Shown here piece by piece: positions 1 through 5,058 of a stretch of DNA of 5,058 nucleotides. Location: the NCBI GenBank assembly GCA_020633895.1, contig JACKCT010000051.1, positions 1 through 5,058 of the forward strand, written 5' to 3'. The notes beneath the pieces are model-generated. The model did not search any database. It worked only from the letters and a program-made list of their open reading frames with translations, and was not told the origin of the DNA. A program made the translations under genes and the position numbers. The stretch comes from Deltaproteobacteria bacterium (GTDB lineage: Bacteria > Lernaellota > Lernaellaia > JACKCT01). Position 1 is the stretch's first letter; each line of letters begins with the position of its first letter.

Positions 1-123
1 CAGCAAGCGGTCCGGAACGTGGGCATTGCCGAGCGGTCGGGTTCCCGAGCCGGAGTGTGGCACCCGATTAATCCGCGCCTCCAACTACTTGATGAGCCCC
101 CGCCCCATCGCTACCCTCCACGC
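1..123 (+). other. stretch upstream of mnmE, possible tail of an upstream gene
   Basis: No recognisable gene or RNA. Reading frame 2 is open from the left edge and stops with a TGA at 125-127, which overlaps the mnmE ATG as ATGA. By my hand count about 78% of its third codon positions are G or C, against about 66% in frame 1. This fits the last 41 codons of an upstream gene translationally coupled to mnmE, and mnmE has no visible Shine-Dalgarno of its own. The encoded tail resembles no family I know, so this is only a possibility. Frame 1 is also open into mnmE, but its 35 extra residues do not look like any MnmE N-terminus. Confidence 0.25.
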
Positions 124-1467
124 ATGATTTTCGACGACATCATCGCCGCGATCGCGACCGCCCACGGCGTGGCCGGAGTGGCGGTCGTGCGAGCGAGCGG
201 GCCCGGCGCATTCGAACTGGCGCGGGGCATTTTCGTGCCCGCCGTGGAGGGCGACATCCCCCCGCGACGCATGACCTACGGCCGCTTCGTCGACGAGCAC
301 GGGCGCACGGTCGACGACGGCTACTTCGTGCATTTCCCGGAAGGCGCGTCGTTCACGGGGCAGGAGGTCGTGGAACTGCATACCCACGGCGGTCTCGCGG
401 CCCCGGCGAAGGTTCTCTCGCTGCTGGCGGCCCGGGGGGCGCGCATGGCCGAGCCGGGGGAATTCACCCGTCGTGCGCTGCATACCGGGCGCGTCGATCT
501 GGCGCAGGCCGAGGCGGTGCTCGACGTGGTCCATGCCCGGTCCGAGGCGGCGCTGAGGGCCGCGCGCTCCCGATTGGCGGGCGCCTTATCCGGACGGGTG
601 GCGACGATTCGCGATCGGCTGATCGAGGCGAAGTCCCTCGTCGAGGCGGACATCGACTTCGAGGACGAAGACACGGGGCACGTCGACCCGGCCGAGGTCC
701 GCGCGCTGCTCGCGTCGGTCGCGGACGACCTGGACGCTCTTTGTGCGACGTATCAGCGGGGGCGCGTCTATCGCGAGGGGGCGTATGCCGTCATCGCCGG
801 GCGGCCGAACGTGGGTAAGAGCAGCCTGCTCAACGCGCTGTTGGGACGGCGCCGGGCGATCGTCGCCGATCAACCGGGCACGACACGCGACGCGGTGGAG
901 GACGAGGCGATCCTGGGCGGCGTGCCGTTTCGATTGGTGGACACGGCGGGACTGCGTCGCGAGGCGGAGGCGATCGAATCGGAAGGCATCGAGATCGCCC
1001 GGGAGCGCATGGCCGAGGCCGACCTGATCGTCTTCGTCGTCGACGCGAGCGCGGGTTGGGGCGACGAGGACAAACAGCTTCGCGCCGAACTGCCGCCGGT
1101 GCCGGTCATCGAAGTGGCCAACAAATCCGACCTGCTCGACGATACGGGGCATGATGACGGATTGCTCGTGTCCGCCAAGACCGGTCGCGACCTGGACGCC
1201 CTCATCGCGACCATGGCCGCGACGGTCATCGGCGATGCCGGCGGTGAAGAAGAAGCGCTGCTCGCCCATGAGCGCCATTTCCGCCAATGCGATTTGGCCG
1301 CCGCCCGCGTGCGCGACGCCTTGGCCGCCCTCGACGCCGGTCTCTCCCCCGCCATCACCGCCCTCGAGATGCAGGACGCCATCAAGGCCCTCGGCGAAGT
1401 GCTCGGCGAAACGACACCCGACGACGTCTTGAATCAAATCTTCGCGCGCTTCTGCATCGGGAAATAA
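124..1467 (+). CDS. mnmE: tRNA modification GTPase MnmE (TrmE)
   Basis: MnmE works with MnmG to install the aminomethyl-type group on C5 of the wobble uridine (U34) of certain tRNAs, using a tetrahydrofolate one-carbon unit and GTP. It is a cytoplasmic dimer. The 447 residues match the usual length of about 450. The N-terminal folate-binding domain opens with the family's typical DDIIAAIATA start and carries GEFTRRA and DLAQAEAV. A Ras-like G domain follows, inserted in the helical domain: P-loop GRPNVGKSS at 226-234 with the potassium-loop Asn229, TTRD at 253-256, DTAG at 273-276, NKSD at 333-336 and SAK at 350-352. The protein ends in the diagnostic CIGK (444-447), whose Cys is needed for modification. 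I chose the ATG at 124 because family homology begins exactly there; the frame could start at 19. No clear Shine-Dalgarno is seen. The C-terminal gene end is followed at once by a palindromic repeat. All key residues are intact. Confidence 0.98.
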   Translation: MIFDDIIAAIATAHGVAGVAVVRASGPGAFELARGIFVPAVEGDIPPRRMTYGRFVDEHGRTVDDGYFVHFPEGASFTGQEVVELHTHGGLAAPAKVLSLLAARGARMAEPGEFTRRALHTGRVDLAQAEAVLDVVHARSEAALRAARSRLAGALSGRVATIRDRLIEAKSLVEADIDFEDEDTGHVDPAEVRALLASVADDLDALCATYQRGRVYREGAYAVIAGRPNVGKSSLLNALLGRRRAIVADQPGTTRDAVEDEAILGGVPFRLVDTAGLRREAEAIESEGIEIARERMAEADLIVFVVDASAGWGDEDKQLRAELPPVPVIEVANKSDLLDDTGHDDGLLVSAKTGRDLDALIATMAATVIGDAGGEEEALLAHERHFRQCDLAAARVRDALAALDAGLSPAITALEMQDAIKALGEVLGETTPDDVLNQIFARFCIGK

Positions 1468-1473
1468 TTCCGG

Positions 1474-1549
1474 CCTTTCAGAGCCGCGACCGTAAGGGAG
1501 CGGGTTGCCACGTCGCACCAACCTCCCTTACGGTCGCGGCTCTGAAGGG
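1474..1549. repeat. palindromic repeat copy 1 (27-bp stem hairpin) between convergent genes
   Basis: The arms 1477-1500 and 1523-1546 are perfect reverse complements over 24 bases. Three more outer pairs (1474-1476 with 1547-1549, one G-T wobble) give a 27-bp stem around a 22-nt loop. Inside the loop, GTTG (1504-1507) can pair with CAAC (1519-1522). The left-arm core 1479-1500 recurs at 3869-3890 with 21 of 22 bases identical, so this belongs to a dispersed family and is not merely a local terminator. It starts 6 nt after the mnmE stop and ends 36 nt before the hydrolase stop. It could end transcription from both sides, although no T-run follows on either strand. From memory, similar CAGAGCCGCGACCGTAAGGG-type elements are abundant in many high-GC environmental genomes. 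No mobilising gene is in the window. Confidence 0.93.
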
Positions 1550-1585
1550 GCGTATGGGTATCACCGCGACGGGGCGCCCGGCGGG

Positions 1586-2728
1586 CTACAACGTCTCCGC
1601 CAACCACCCCAACGTTTGCGGGATCAACTCGTCTTCGAGCACGTTCGTGCACATGTGATTCCCGCCGGGGACGAGCAGAAAATCGACCGGCCCGCCCAGG
1701 CGATTGGCCAGGTCGACGGCGTGGTCCGGGTCGACGATCTCGTCCCGGTCGCCGTGCATGACCATGGCGGGGACTTTGACGGCGGCGACCGTGTCCTCGA
1801 TGCGCATGCCGTCGATCAACGCGAACAGTTCTTCCGTCGTCGACGCGCCGGACCACTTGTACGCCCGCTCGATCTGCATATGGGCGACTTCGCGGATCAC
1901 GCGCGAGAGGTGGTAGGGCGCGCCCAGGCTCGCCAGGGCGTGAAAGCGCGGTTCGGTCCCGGCGGCGAGGATGGCGACGATGCCGCCGAAGCTCAACCCG
2001 AACACGCCGACGCGTCCCACGTCGATCTCCGGACGACTTTGCAGAAAATCCACGCAAGCCTTGGCGCACTGCGTGACGTCGGCCAGCGAACGCATGCGCG
2101 AGCCGGTGAAATAGCTTTCGCCGAAACCGGATTGATCCACGTTCAGAATGGCGAGGCCGTGGGCGAGGGCGACGTCTTCGACCTTGACCGTCAGCTCCTT
2201 GGTCATGTCGTTGCCTTGGTAGAACACGACCGCGGGGAAGGGGCCGCCGCCGTCCGGCTTGCGATAGAGCGCCTTGACGGTTCCGGTGTCGACGGGCAGG
2301 TCGACCTTGAGCACGTCGATGCCCCGCGCGGCGACGTAGCGGTCGTAGGCGGCCAGCGAGCGACCGCTCAACACGGCGCATTGGGCGTCGTCGCGGCAGG
2401 CCCAGTCGGCGATTTGGTAGTAGATCGCGGTTCGGTGAAACAGTGTGGCCGCGTTCGCCTTGTCGCCGCCGTTTTCGGCCAATGTCGCTTTTTCTTCGGC
2501 GGATTCGGCCTGCCGGCGCCACGCGGCGACGAACGAATCGCCCAAGTCCTTCGTCTCGCCCATGGCGGCGTCGATGTCGGCCGGGTCGGCGCCGAAGATG
2601 GCCATGAACTCGGTGAACATCCGGAACATGGGGATGCGTTGCAGCCACCCGCGCCGCGCGACGAAGTCGACGATGCGCCGTTGCGTTTCCGGCGAGAATT
2701 TCACGAAAAGTCTTTGCGTCAGGGGCAT
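1586..2728 (-). CDS. alpha/beta hydrolase, DHPON-hydrolase/FrsA-like (DUF1100-type)
   Basis: A 380-residue serine hydrolase with no signal peptide or membrane segment, so probably cytoplasmic. Residues 1 to about 140 are mostly helical and lack a hydrolase signature, as in the helical domain before the catalytic core of 2,6-dihydroxypseudooxynicotine hydrolase and FrsA-like esterases. The core has the oxyanion strand VVFYQGNDMTKE (167-178), comparable to the family's GG-x-x-(S/T)KE motif. The nucleophile elbow is GLSFGG with Ser246, the acid is probably Asp329 in HGDRDEIVD, and the base is His358 in GGNHMC. The triad is complete and correctly ordered. The substrate cannot be read from sequence: a C-C bond hydrolase, an esterase or an acyl transferase are all possible. 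The ATG at 2728 is preceded by GAGG with 5-nt spacing. It lies 45 nt downstream of thiL on the same strand, probably in one transcript, but no thiamine role is implied by the protein itself. Confidence 0.9.
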   Translation of the reverse strand: MPLTQRLFVKFSPETQRRIVDFVARRGWLQRIPMFRMFTEFMAIFGADPADIDAAMGETKDLGDSFVAAWRRQAESAEEKATLAENGGDKANAATLFHRTAIYYQIADWACRDDAQCAVLSGRSLAAYDRYVAARGIDVLKVDLPVDTGTVKALYRKPDGGGPFPAVVFYQGNDMTKELTVKVEDVALAHGLAILNVDQSGFGESYFTGSRMRSLADVTQCAKACVDFLQSRPEIDVGRVGVFGLSFGGIVAILAAGTEPRFHALASLGAPYHLSRVIREVAHMQIERAYKWSGASTTEELFALIDGMRIEDTVAAVKVPAMVMHGDRDEIVDPDHAVDLANRLGGPVDFLLVPGGNHMCTNVLEDELIPQTLGWLAETL

Positions 2729-2749
2729 GTCATCCTCGGCTGTCCTTAG

Positions 2750-2787
2750 TGTTCATAGCTCGGTATTCTTCGCCTAATGTTCATAGC
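2750..2787 (-). repeat. short direct repeat duplicating the thiL tail
   Basis: TGTTCATAGC occurs at 2750-2759 and 2778-2787, 28 bases apart, with looser similarity on both sides. On the minus strand the first copy encodes the last residues of ThiL (GYEH and stop). The second sits in the thiL-hydrolase gap and, read in another frame, also spells YEH followed by a stop. This looks like a small local duplication around the thiL stop codon. Confidence 0.6.
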
Positions 2788-3748
2788 CCAATTTTTCCGG
2801 CGTGTAAGCCTCACCGCGCCAGGTGGATTCAATGGCGCCGGGGCGGCCTTCCACGCATTCCCCGAAATGCACGCAAGGCACGCGAAATCGCGCCGCGAGG
2901 GCGACGGTGTTGCCGACCAGATCGCGGGGGACGGTGAACACGAGGGCGTAGTCGTCCCCGGCGGTGGCCGACAGGCGCAGGCGCTCTTCGTCGTCAAACG
3001 CCGGATGGGCGGCCAGGGCGGGGTGCGTCGGGATCGCGTCGAGGGAGAGGTGGAGCGCAAGCCCGCTTTGCTCGGCGATGTGCGCGGCGTCGGCGAGCAG
3101 GCCGTCGGACACATCCGCGCAGGCCGTCGCGCCCAGGTCCGCCAGCGCACGCCCCAGGCCGATCAACGCCTCGGGCCGTCGATAGGCGGCGAGCAGCGCG
3201 TCGTCGTCCATGCGCGCCTGCTGATTGCGCAACAGATGCACCGCCGCTCCCGCCGCCCCCAGGTGCCCGGCGACCATCACCGCGTCGCCGACCTTCGCGC
3301 CGTCTCGGGTCATCGGCTTGGGTGCGTGGCCGATGAAGGTGCATGTCAGCACCATTGGGCCGGGAATGGCGACCGTGTCCCCGCCGCCCAAGGTGACGCC
3401 GTATTTTTCGAAGGCCCCGGCCATGCCGCCGCGCATTTCGGCCAGGTCCTCATCCCGCACCGTCGCCGGAATCGCGGCGGACAGGAACGCCACGATGGGC
3501 AACTCCGGGTCCGCGCCGCCGGCCGCCAGATCCGACAGCGCCGTCGTCACCGCGCGATATCCCGCGTCGGCCCACGTCATGTAGTCCAGGTCGAAATGGA
3601 CGCTCTGCACCATCGTGTCGATGGTCACGATCGGTGTCGCGGGCGCGGGGGCCAGCACGGCGCAATCCGAGCCGATGCCGACCGTCACGCCCGGCCCGGT
3701 GCGTCCGAATCGTTCGGCCAATGCCGCGATCCAGTCAAATTCGCGCAT
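2774..3748 (-). CDS. thiL: thiamine-monophosphate kinase
   Basis: ThiL catalyses the last step of thiamine diphosphate synthesis, phosphorylating thiamine monophosphate with ATP in the cytoplasm. The 324 residues match the usual length (about 320-350) of this PurM/AIR-synthase-like family. Visible motifs in order: N-terminal MREFDWIAAL; GIGSDCAVL (24-32), the metal/ATP-binding GIGDDAA motif but with Ser27 for the first Asp; TIDTMVQSVHF (42-52); LSDLAAGGA (71-79); GGGDTV (121-126); ADVSDGLLAD (211-220); and GDDYALVFT (264-272), where the family usually has G-E-D-Y. The ATG at 3748 is chosen because AAGGA lies 10 nt upstream and homology begins there. An ATG at 3775 would add nine basic, non-conserved residues. 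It is divergent from ileS and leads into the hydrolase gene 45 nt downstream. The frame stays open far upstream into ileS antisense, which is a high-GC artefact and not a fusion. Confidence 0.96.
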   Translation of the reverse strand: MREFDWIAALAERFGRTGPGVTVGIGSDCAVLAPAPATPIVTIDTMVQSVHFDLDYMTWADAGYRAVTTALSDLAAGGADPELPIVAFLSAAIPATVRDEDLAEMRGGMAGAFEKYGVTLGGGDTVAIPGPMVLTCTFIGHAPKPMTRDGAKVGDAVMVAGHLGAAGAAVHLLRNQQARMDDDALLAAYRRPEALIGLGRALADLGATACADVSDGLLADAAHIAEQSGLALHLSLDAIPTHPALAAHPAFDDEERLRLSATAGDDYALVFTVPRDLVGNTVALAARFRVPCVHFGECVEGRPGAIESTWRGEAYTPEKLGYEH

Positions 3749-3758
3749 TCGTGGAATT

Positions 3759-3763
3759 TCCTT
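3759..3763 (-). promoter_or_regulatory. Shine-Dalgarno deciding the thiL start
   Basis: On the minus strand AAGGA lies 10 nt before the ATG at 3748 and falls inside the alternative nine-codon extension that would begin at 3775. This favours the shorter protein. Confidence 0.6.
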
Positions 3764-3775
3764 GCGTTTTCCCAT

Positions 3776-3794
3776 GAGAGCCGCGACGGCCCTC
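3776..3794. repeat. short hairpin, possible remnant of the palindromic repeat
   Basis: Bases 3776-3783 pair with 3787-3794 (GAG-A-GCCG / CGGC-C-CTC, one A-C mismatch) around a CGA loop. The first part, AGAGCCGCGAC at 3777-3787, is identical to 11 bases of the left arm of repeat copy 1 (1480-1490). It could be a decayed or half copy of the family. It sits directly next to the -35 box facing ileS and just upstream of the thiL start region. Confidence 0.5.
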
Positions 3795-3795
3795 G

Positions 3796-3823
3796 TTGAT
3801 ATATTCGGGACCGTCACTATAAT
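3796..3823 (+). promoter_or_regulatory. sigma70-type promoter facing ileS
   Basis: TTGATA at 3796-3801 and a perfect TATAAT at 3818-3823 are separated by 16 bases, in an AT-richer patch of an otherwise GC-rich gap. Transcription would start near 3830, giving ileS an untranslated leader of about 210 nt that contains the 3843-3860 hairpin and repeat copy 2. One base differs from consensus in the -35 box. No equally good promoter was seen for thiL on the other strand. Confidence 0.65.
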
Positions 3824-3842
3824 CCCAGGGCTTGAACGGATG

Positions 3843-3860
3843 AAAGTCGGCGTCGACTTT
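3843..3860. promoter_or_regulatory. 7-bp palindrome/hairpin at the start of the ileS leader
   Basis: AAAGTCG (3843-3849) and CGACTTT (3854-3860) are perfect reverse complements around a GCGT loop. It begins about 13 nt after the predicted ileS transcription start, so it could be an RNA hairpin stabilising the 5' end or a repressor operator. Which of these it is cannot be told from sequence. It is too weak and lacks a free T-run for a convincing terminator. Confidence 0.4.
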
Positions 3861-3868
3861 TCGTCAAA

Positions 3869-3999
3869 CAGAGCCCCGACCGTAAGGGAGGGGTTGTCGC
3901 AGCGCTTCGAGTCATTCGGGATCTCGCCTTGATTGCATCGTTGGGTGGAAAGGCCGGGTTGAAAGGCTCGACAACCCCGCGCTGAGGCTTGGGGCTCTG
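3869..3999. repeat. palindromic repeat copy 2 (long form) in the ileS leader
   Basis: Two pairs of perfect 9-base arms are nested: 3869-3877 with 3991-3999 (CAGAGCCCC/GGGGCTCTG), and 3890-3898 with 3970-3978 (GGGGTTGTC/GACAACCCC). Between them lie equal 12-base non-pairing segments (3878-3889 and 3979-3990), which would form a symmetric internal loop. The left side 3869-3890 matches copy 1 (1479-1500) at 21 of 22 bases. The differing base is compensated in the opposite arm. A 71-nt apical region (3899-3969) replaces the 22-nt loop of copy 1. Given the predicted promoter it would be transcribed in the ileS leader, ending 40 nt before the start codon. Confidence 0.85.
3943..3967 (+). repeat. 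tandem 12-mer inside repeat copy 2
   Basis: GGGTGGAAAGGC (3943-3954) and GGGTTGAAAGGC (3956-3967) match at 11 of 12 bases with a 13-base period. They lie at the 3' side of the apical region, just before the inner right arm. The function is unknown, and chance or slippage is possible. Confidence 0.45.
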
Positions 4000-4039
4000 A
4001 GGGACACTCCCGTTCTCGGACGCACACGTGAGGAAATCC

Positions 4040-5058
4040 ATGTACAAGAAAGTCGAGACCTGGTTTGACATCGTCGCCCAGGAGCACGAGGTCCTGAAGT
4101 TCTGGGACGAGTCGGACGCCTTCAACCGCCTGCGCGAGCAAAATCGCGACGGCGAGCCCTGGTCTTTCCTCGACGGCCCGATTACCGCCAACAACCCCAT
4201 GGGCATCCACCACGCCTGGGGCCGCACCCTCAAGGACGCCTATCAGCGCTACCACGCCATGAACGGCCGCAAGCTGCGGTATCAAAACGGCTTTGACTGC
4301 CAGGGCCTGTGGGTCGAGGTGGAAGTCGAAAAAGAGTTGGGCTTCAAGTCCAAGCGGGACATCGAGGACTTCGGCATCGACAAATTCGTCGAGAAATGCA
4401 AGGAGCGCGTCCGCAAATATTCCGGCATCCAAACCGAGCAGTCCAAGCGTCTGGCCTATTGGATGGACTGGGACAATTCGTATTACACGATGTCCGACGA
4501 GAACAATTACACGATCTGGCGCTTCCTGAAAAAATGCCACGAGCGGGGCAAGGTCTATCGCGGGCACGACGTGATGCCCTGGTGCCCCCGCTGCGGCACG
4601 GGCCTATCCCAACACGAGATGCACGAGGGCTACAAGACGGTCAAGGACCTGTCGATCTTCGCGCGGTTCCCCGTAGTCGGACGCAAAAACGAATACTTCC
4701 TCGTCTGGACGACGACGCCCTGGACGCTCTCGTCGAACACCGCCATCGCCGTCAATCCCGAGTTGGAATACGCCAAGGTGCGTCAGGGGGACGACGTCTA
4801 CTATCTGTCGAACCACCTGGTGAAATCGGTCGTGGGACGCAAGGGCGATTTCGAGATCGTCGAGACGATGCAGGGCTCGGCCTTCGACGGCTGGCTTTAC
4901 AGCGGGCCCTTCGACGAAAACGAGAATCAGAAGATCGAGGCGGACGGCCATCCGGTCATCTTCTGGGATGAAGTCGCCGAGGCCGAAGGCACGGGCATCG
5001 TCCACATCGCGCCGGGCTGCGGTAAGGAAGACTTCGAACTGGGCAAGAAATACGACCT
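4040..5058 (+). CDS. ileS: isoleucyl-tRNA synthetase, GXHH signature variant (5' part, cut by window edge)
   Basis: Class I synthetase that charges tRNA-Ile with isoleucine and edits misactivated valine. Only the first 339 residues of a protein normally near 1,000 are present, so the KMSKS loop, anticodon-binding domain and C-terminus are outside. Visible parts: the start of the Rossmann catalytic domain with DGPITANNPMG-IHHAWGRT (45-63), where ungapped alignment to the usual [16 protein letters not shown] motif puts G55-I56-H57-H58 in place of H-I-G-H; YQNGFDCQGLWVEVEVEKEL (81-100); QTEQSKRLAYWMDW (131-144); a CPRC knuckle (182-185) at the entry to the editing insertion; and CP1 editing motifs TTTPWTLSSNTAIAV (224-238) and GTGIVHIAP (317-325), with the likely conserved editing Asp331. 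The ATG at 4040 follows GAGGA (4030-4034) by 5 nt. ValRS is less likely, given the editing motifs and the family resemblance. The gene is divergent from thiL and has a predicted leader of about 210 nt. Confidence 0.93.
   Translation, partial: MYKKVETWFDIVAQEHEVLKFWDESDAFNRLREQNRDGEPWSFLDGPITANNPMGIHHAWGRTLKDAYQRYHAMNGRKLRYQNGFDCQGLWVEVEVEKELGFKSKRDIEDFGIDKFVEKCKERVRKYSGIQTEQSKRLAYWMDWDNSYYTMSDENNYTIWRFLKKCHERGKVYRGHDVMPWCPRCGTGLSQHEMHEGYKTVKDLSIFARFPVVGRKNEYFLVWTTTPWTLSSNTAIAVNPELEYAKVRQGDDVYYLSNHLVKSVVGRKGDFEIVETMQGSAFDGWLYSGPFDENENQKIEADGHPVIFWDEVAEAEGTGIVHIAPGCGKEDFELGKKYD

Noticed and set aside
57-72. sigma54-like promoter (TGGCAC) upstream of mnmE
   Set aside because: The -12 GC element is absent at the required 10-base distance from the -24 GG; AT is there instead.
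19-123. 35-residue N-terminal extension of MnmE from an ATG at 19
   Set aside because: The added residues are proline/arginine-rich and unlike any MnmE start. The conserved N-terminus begins at the ATG at 124.
1505-2749. 414-residue plus-strand frame opposite the hydrolase
   Set aside because: It is low-complexity G/D/H/V-rich sequence with no family resemblance, while the opposite strand has a complete catalytic triad and a good ribosome binding site.
3776-3870. thiL promoter on the minus strand (TTGACG near 3866, and TATAGT/TATATC patches)
   Set aside because: No pair of -35 and -10 boxes with acceptable spacing and match was found. A thiL promoter must exist or lie within the gap, but I cannot place it.
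3840-3932. 30-codon leader ORF (ATG at 3840) in the ileS leader, as an attenuation peptide
   Set aside because: It has only one isoleucine codon, near its end, no convincing Shine-Dalgarno downstream of the predicted start, and is largely made of repeat-arm sequence.
3941-3978. T-box riboswitch controlling ileS (GGGTGGAAAGGC resembles the T-box core)
   Set aside because: The match to the AGGGTGGNACCGCG core fails after GGGTGG. No specifier-loop stem or antiterminator/terminator pair was recognisable, and the arms belong to a dispersed repeat.
4001-4011. GGGA-CAC-TCCC mini-hairpin before ileS
   Set aside because: A four-base-pair stem with a three-base loop is within chance expectation and has no further support.
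2774-4567. 597-residue minus-strand open frame running through thiL and the gap into ileS antisense
   Set aside because: Only the last 324 residues match ThiL. The rest is antisense to ileS and repeat sequence, with a clear thiL start and Shine-Dalgarno at 3748. Long antisense frames are expected at this GC.

Overview
The window is about 5 kb of high-GC, densely coded bacterial chromosome with three complete genes, one gene cut by the right edge, and two copies of a palindromic repeat family in the gaps. Gene content is housekeeping. The GC-rich third codon positions and the repeat, whose accidental translations I recall from many high-GC environmental genomes, suggest a Deltaproteobacteria-like, Planctomycetota-like or related lineage. 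I cannot fix the phylum from sequence alone.

Layout: mnmE (124-1467, +), a tRNA wobble-uridine modification GTPase, is followed by a 27-bp-stem inverted repeat (1474-1549). This lies between mnmE and the convergent gene for a DHPON-hydrolase/FrsA-like alpha/beta hydrolase (1586-2728, -). Directly upstream of the hydrolase on the same strand is thiL (2774-3748, -), thiamine-monophosphate kinase. The two are 45 nt apart and probably co-transcribed. A 291-nt gap separates thiL from the divergent ileS (4040 to beyond the right edge, +). It holds a short hairpin, a near-consensus sigma70 promoter facing ileS, a 7-bp palindrome and a long second copy of the repeat. ileS would therefore have a leader of roughly 210 nt.

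The most notable points are these. (1) The isoleucyl-tRNA synthetase has its HIGH signature rearranged to G-I-H-H, the GXHH form linked to extreme mupirocin resistance in some IleRS2 enzymes. (2) The two repeat copies differ by a compensatory base-pair swap, which suggests their folded form has been maintained. (3) The second repeat copy sits inside the predicted ileS leader. (4) ThiL has Ser for the first Asp of its GDD motif. (5) The tail of thiL is partly duplicated in the gap before the hydrolase gene. I see no CRISPR, phage, insertion sequence or RNA gene, and no new multi-gene system.
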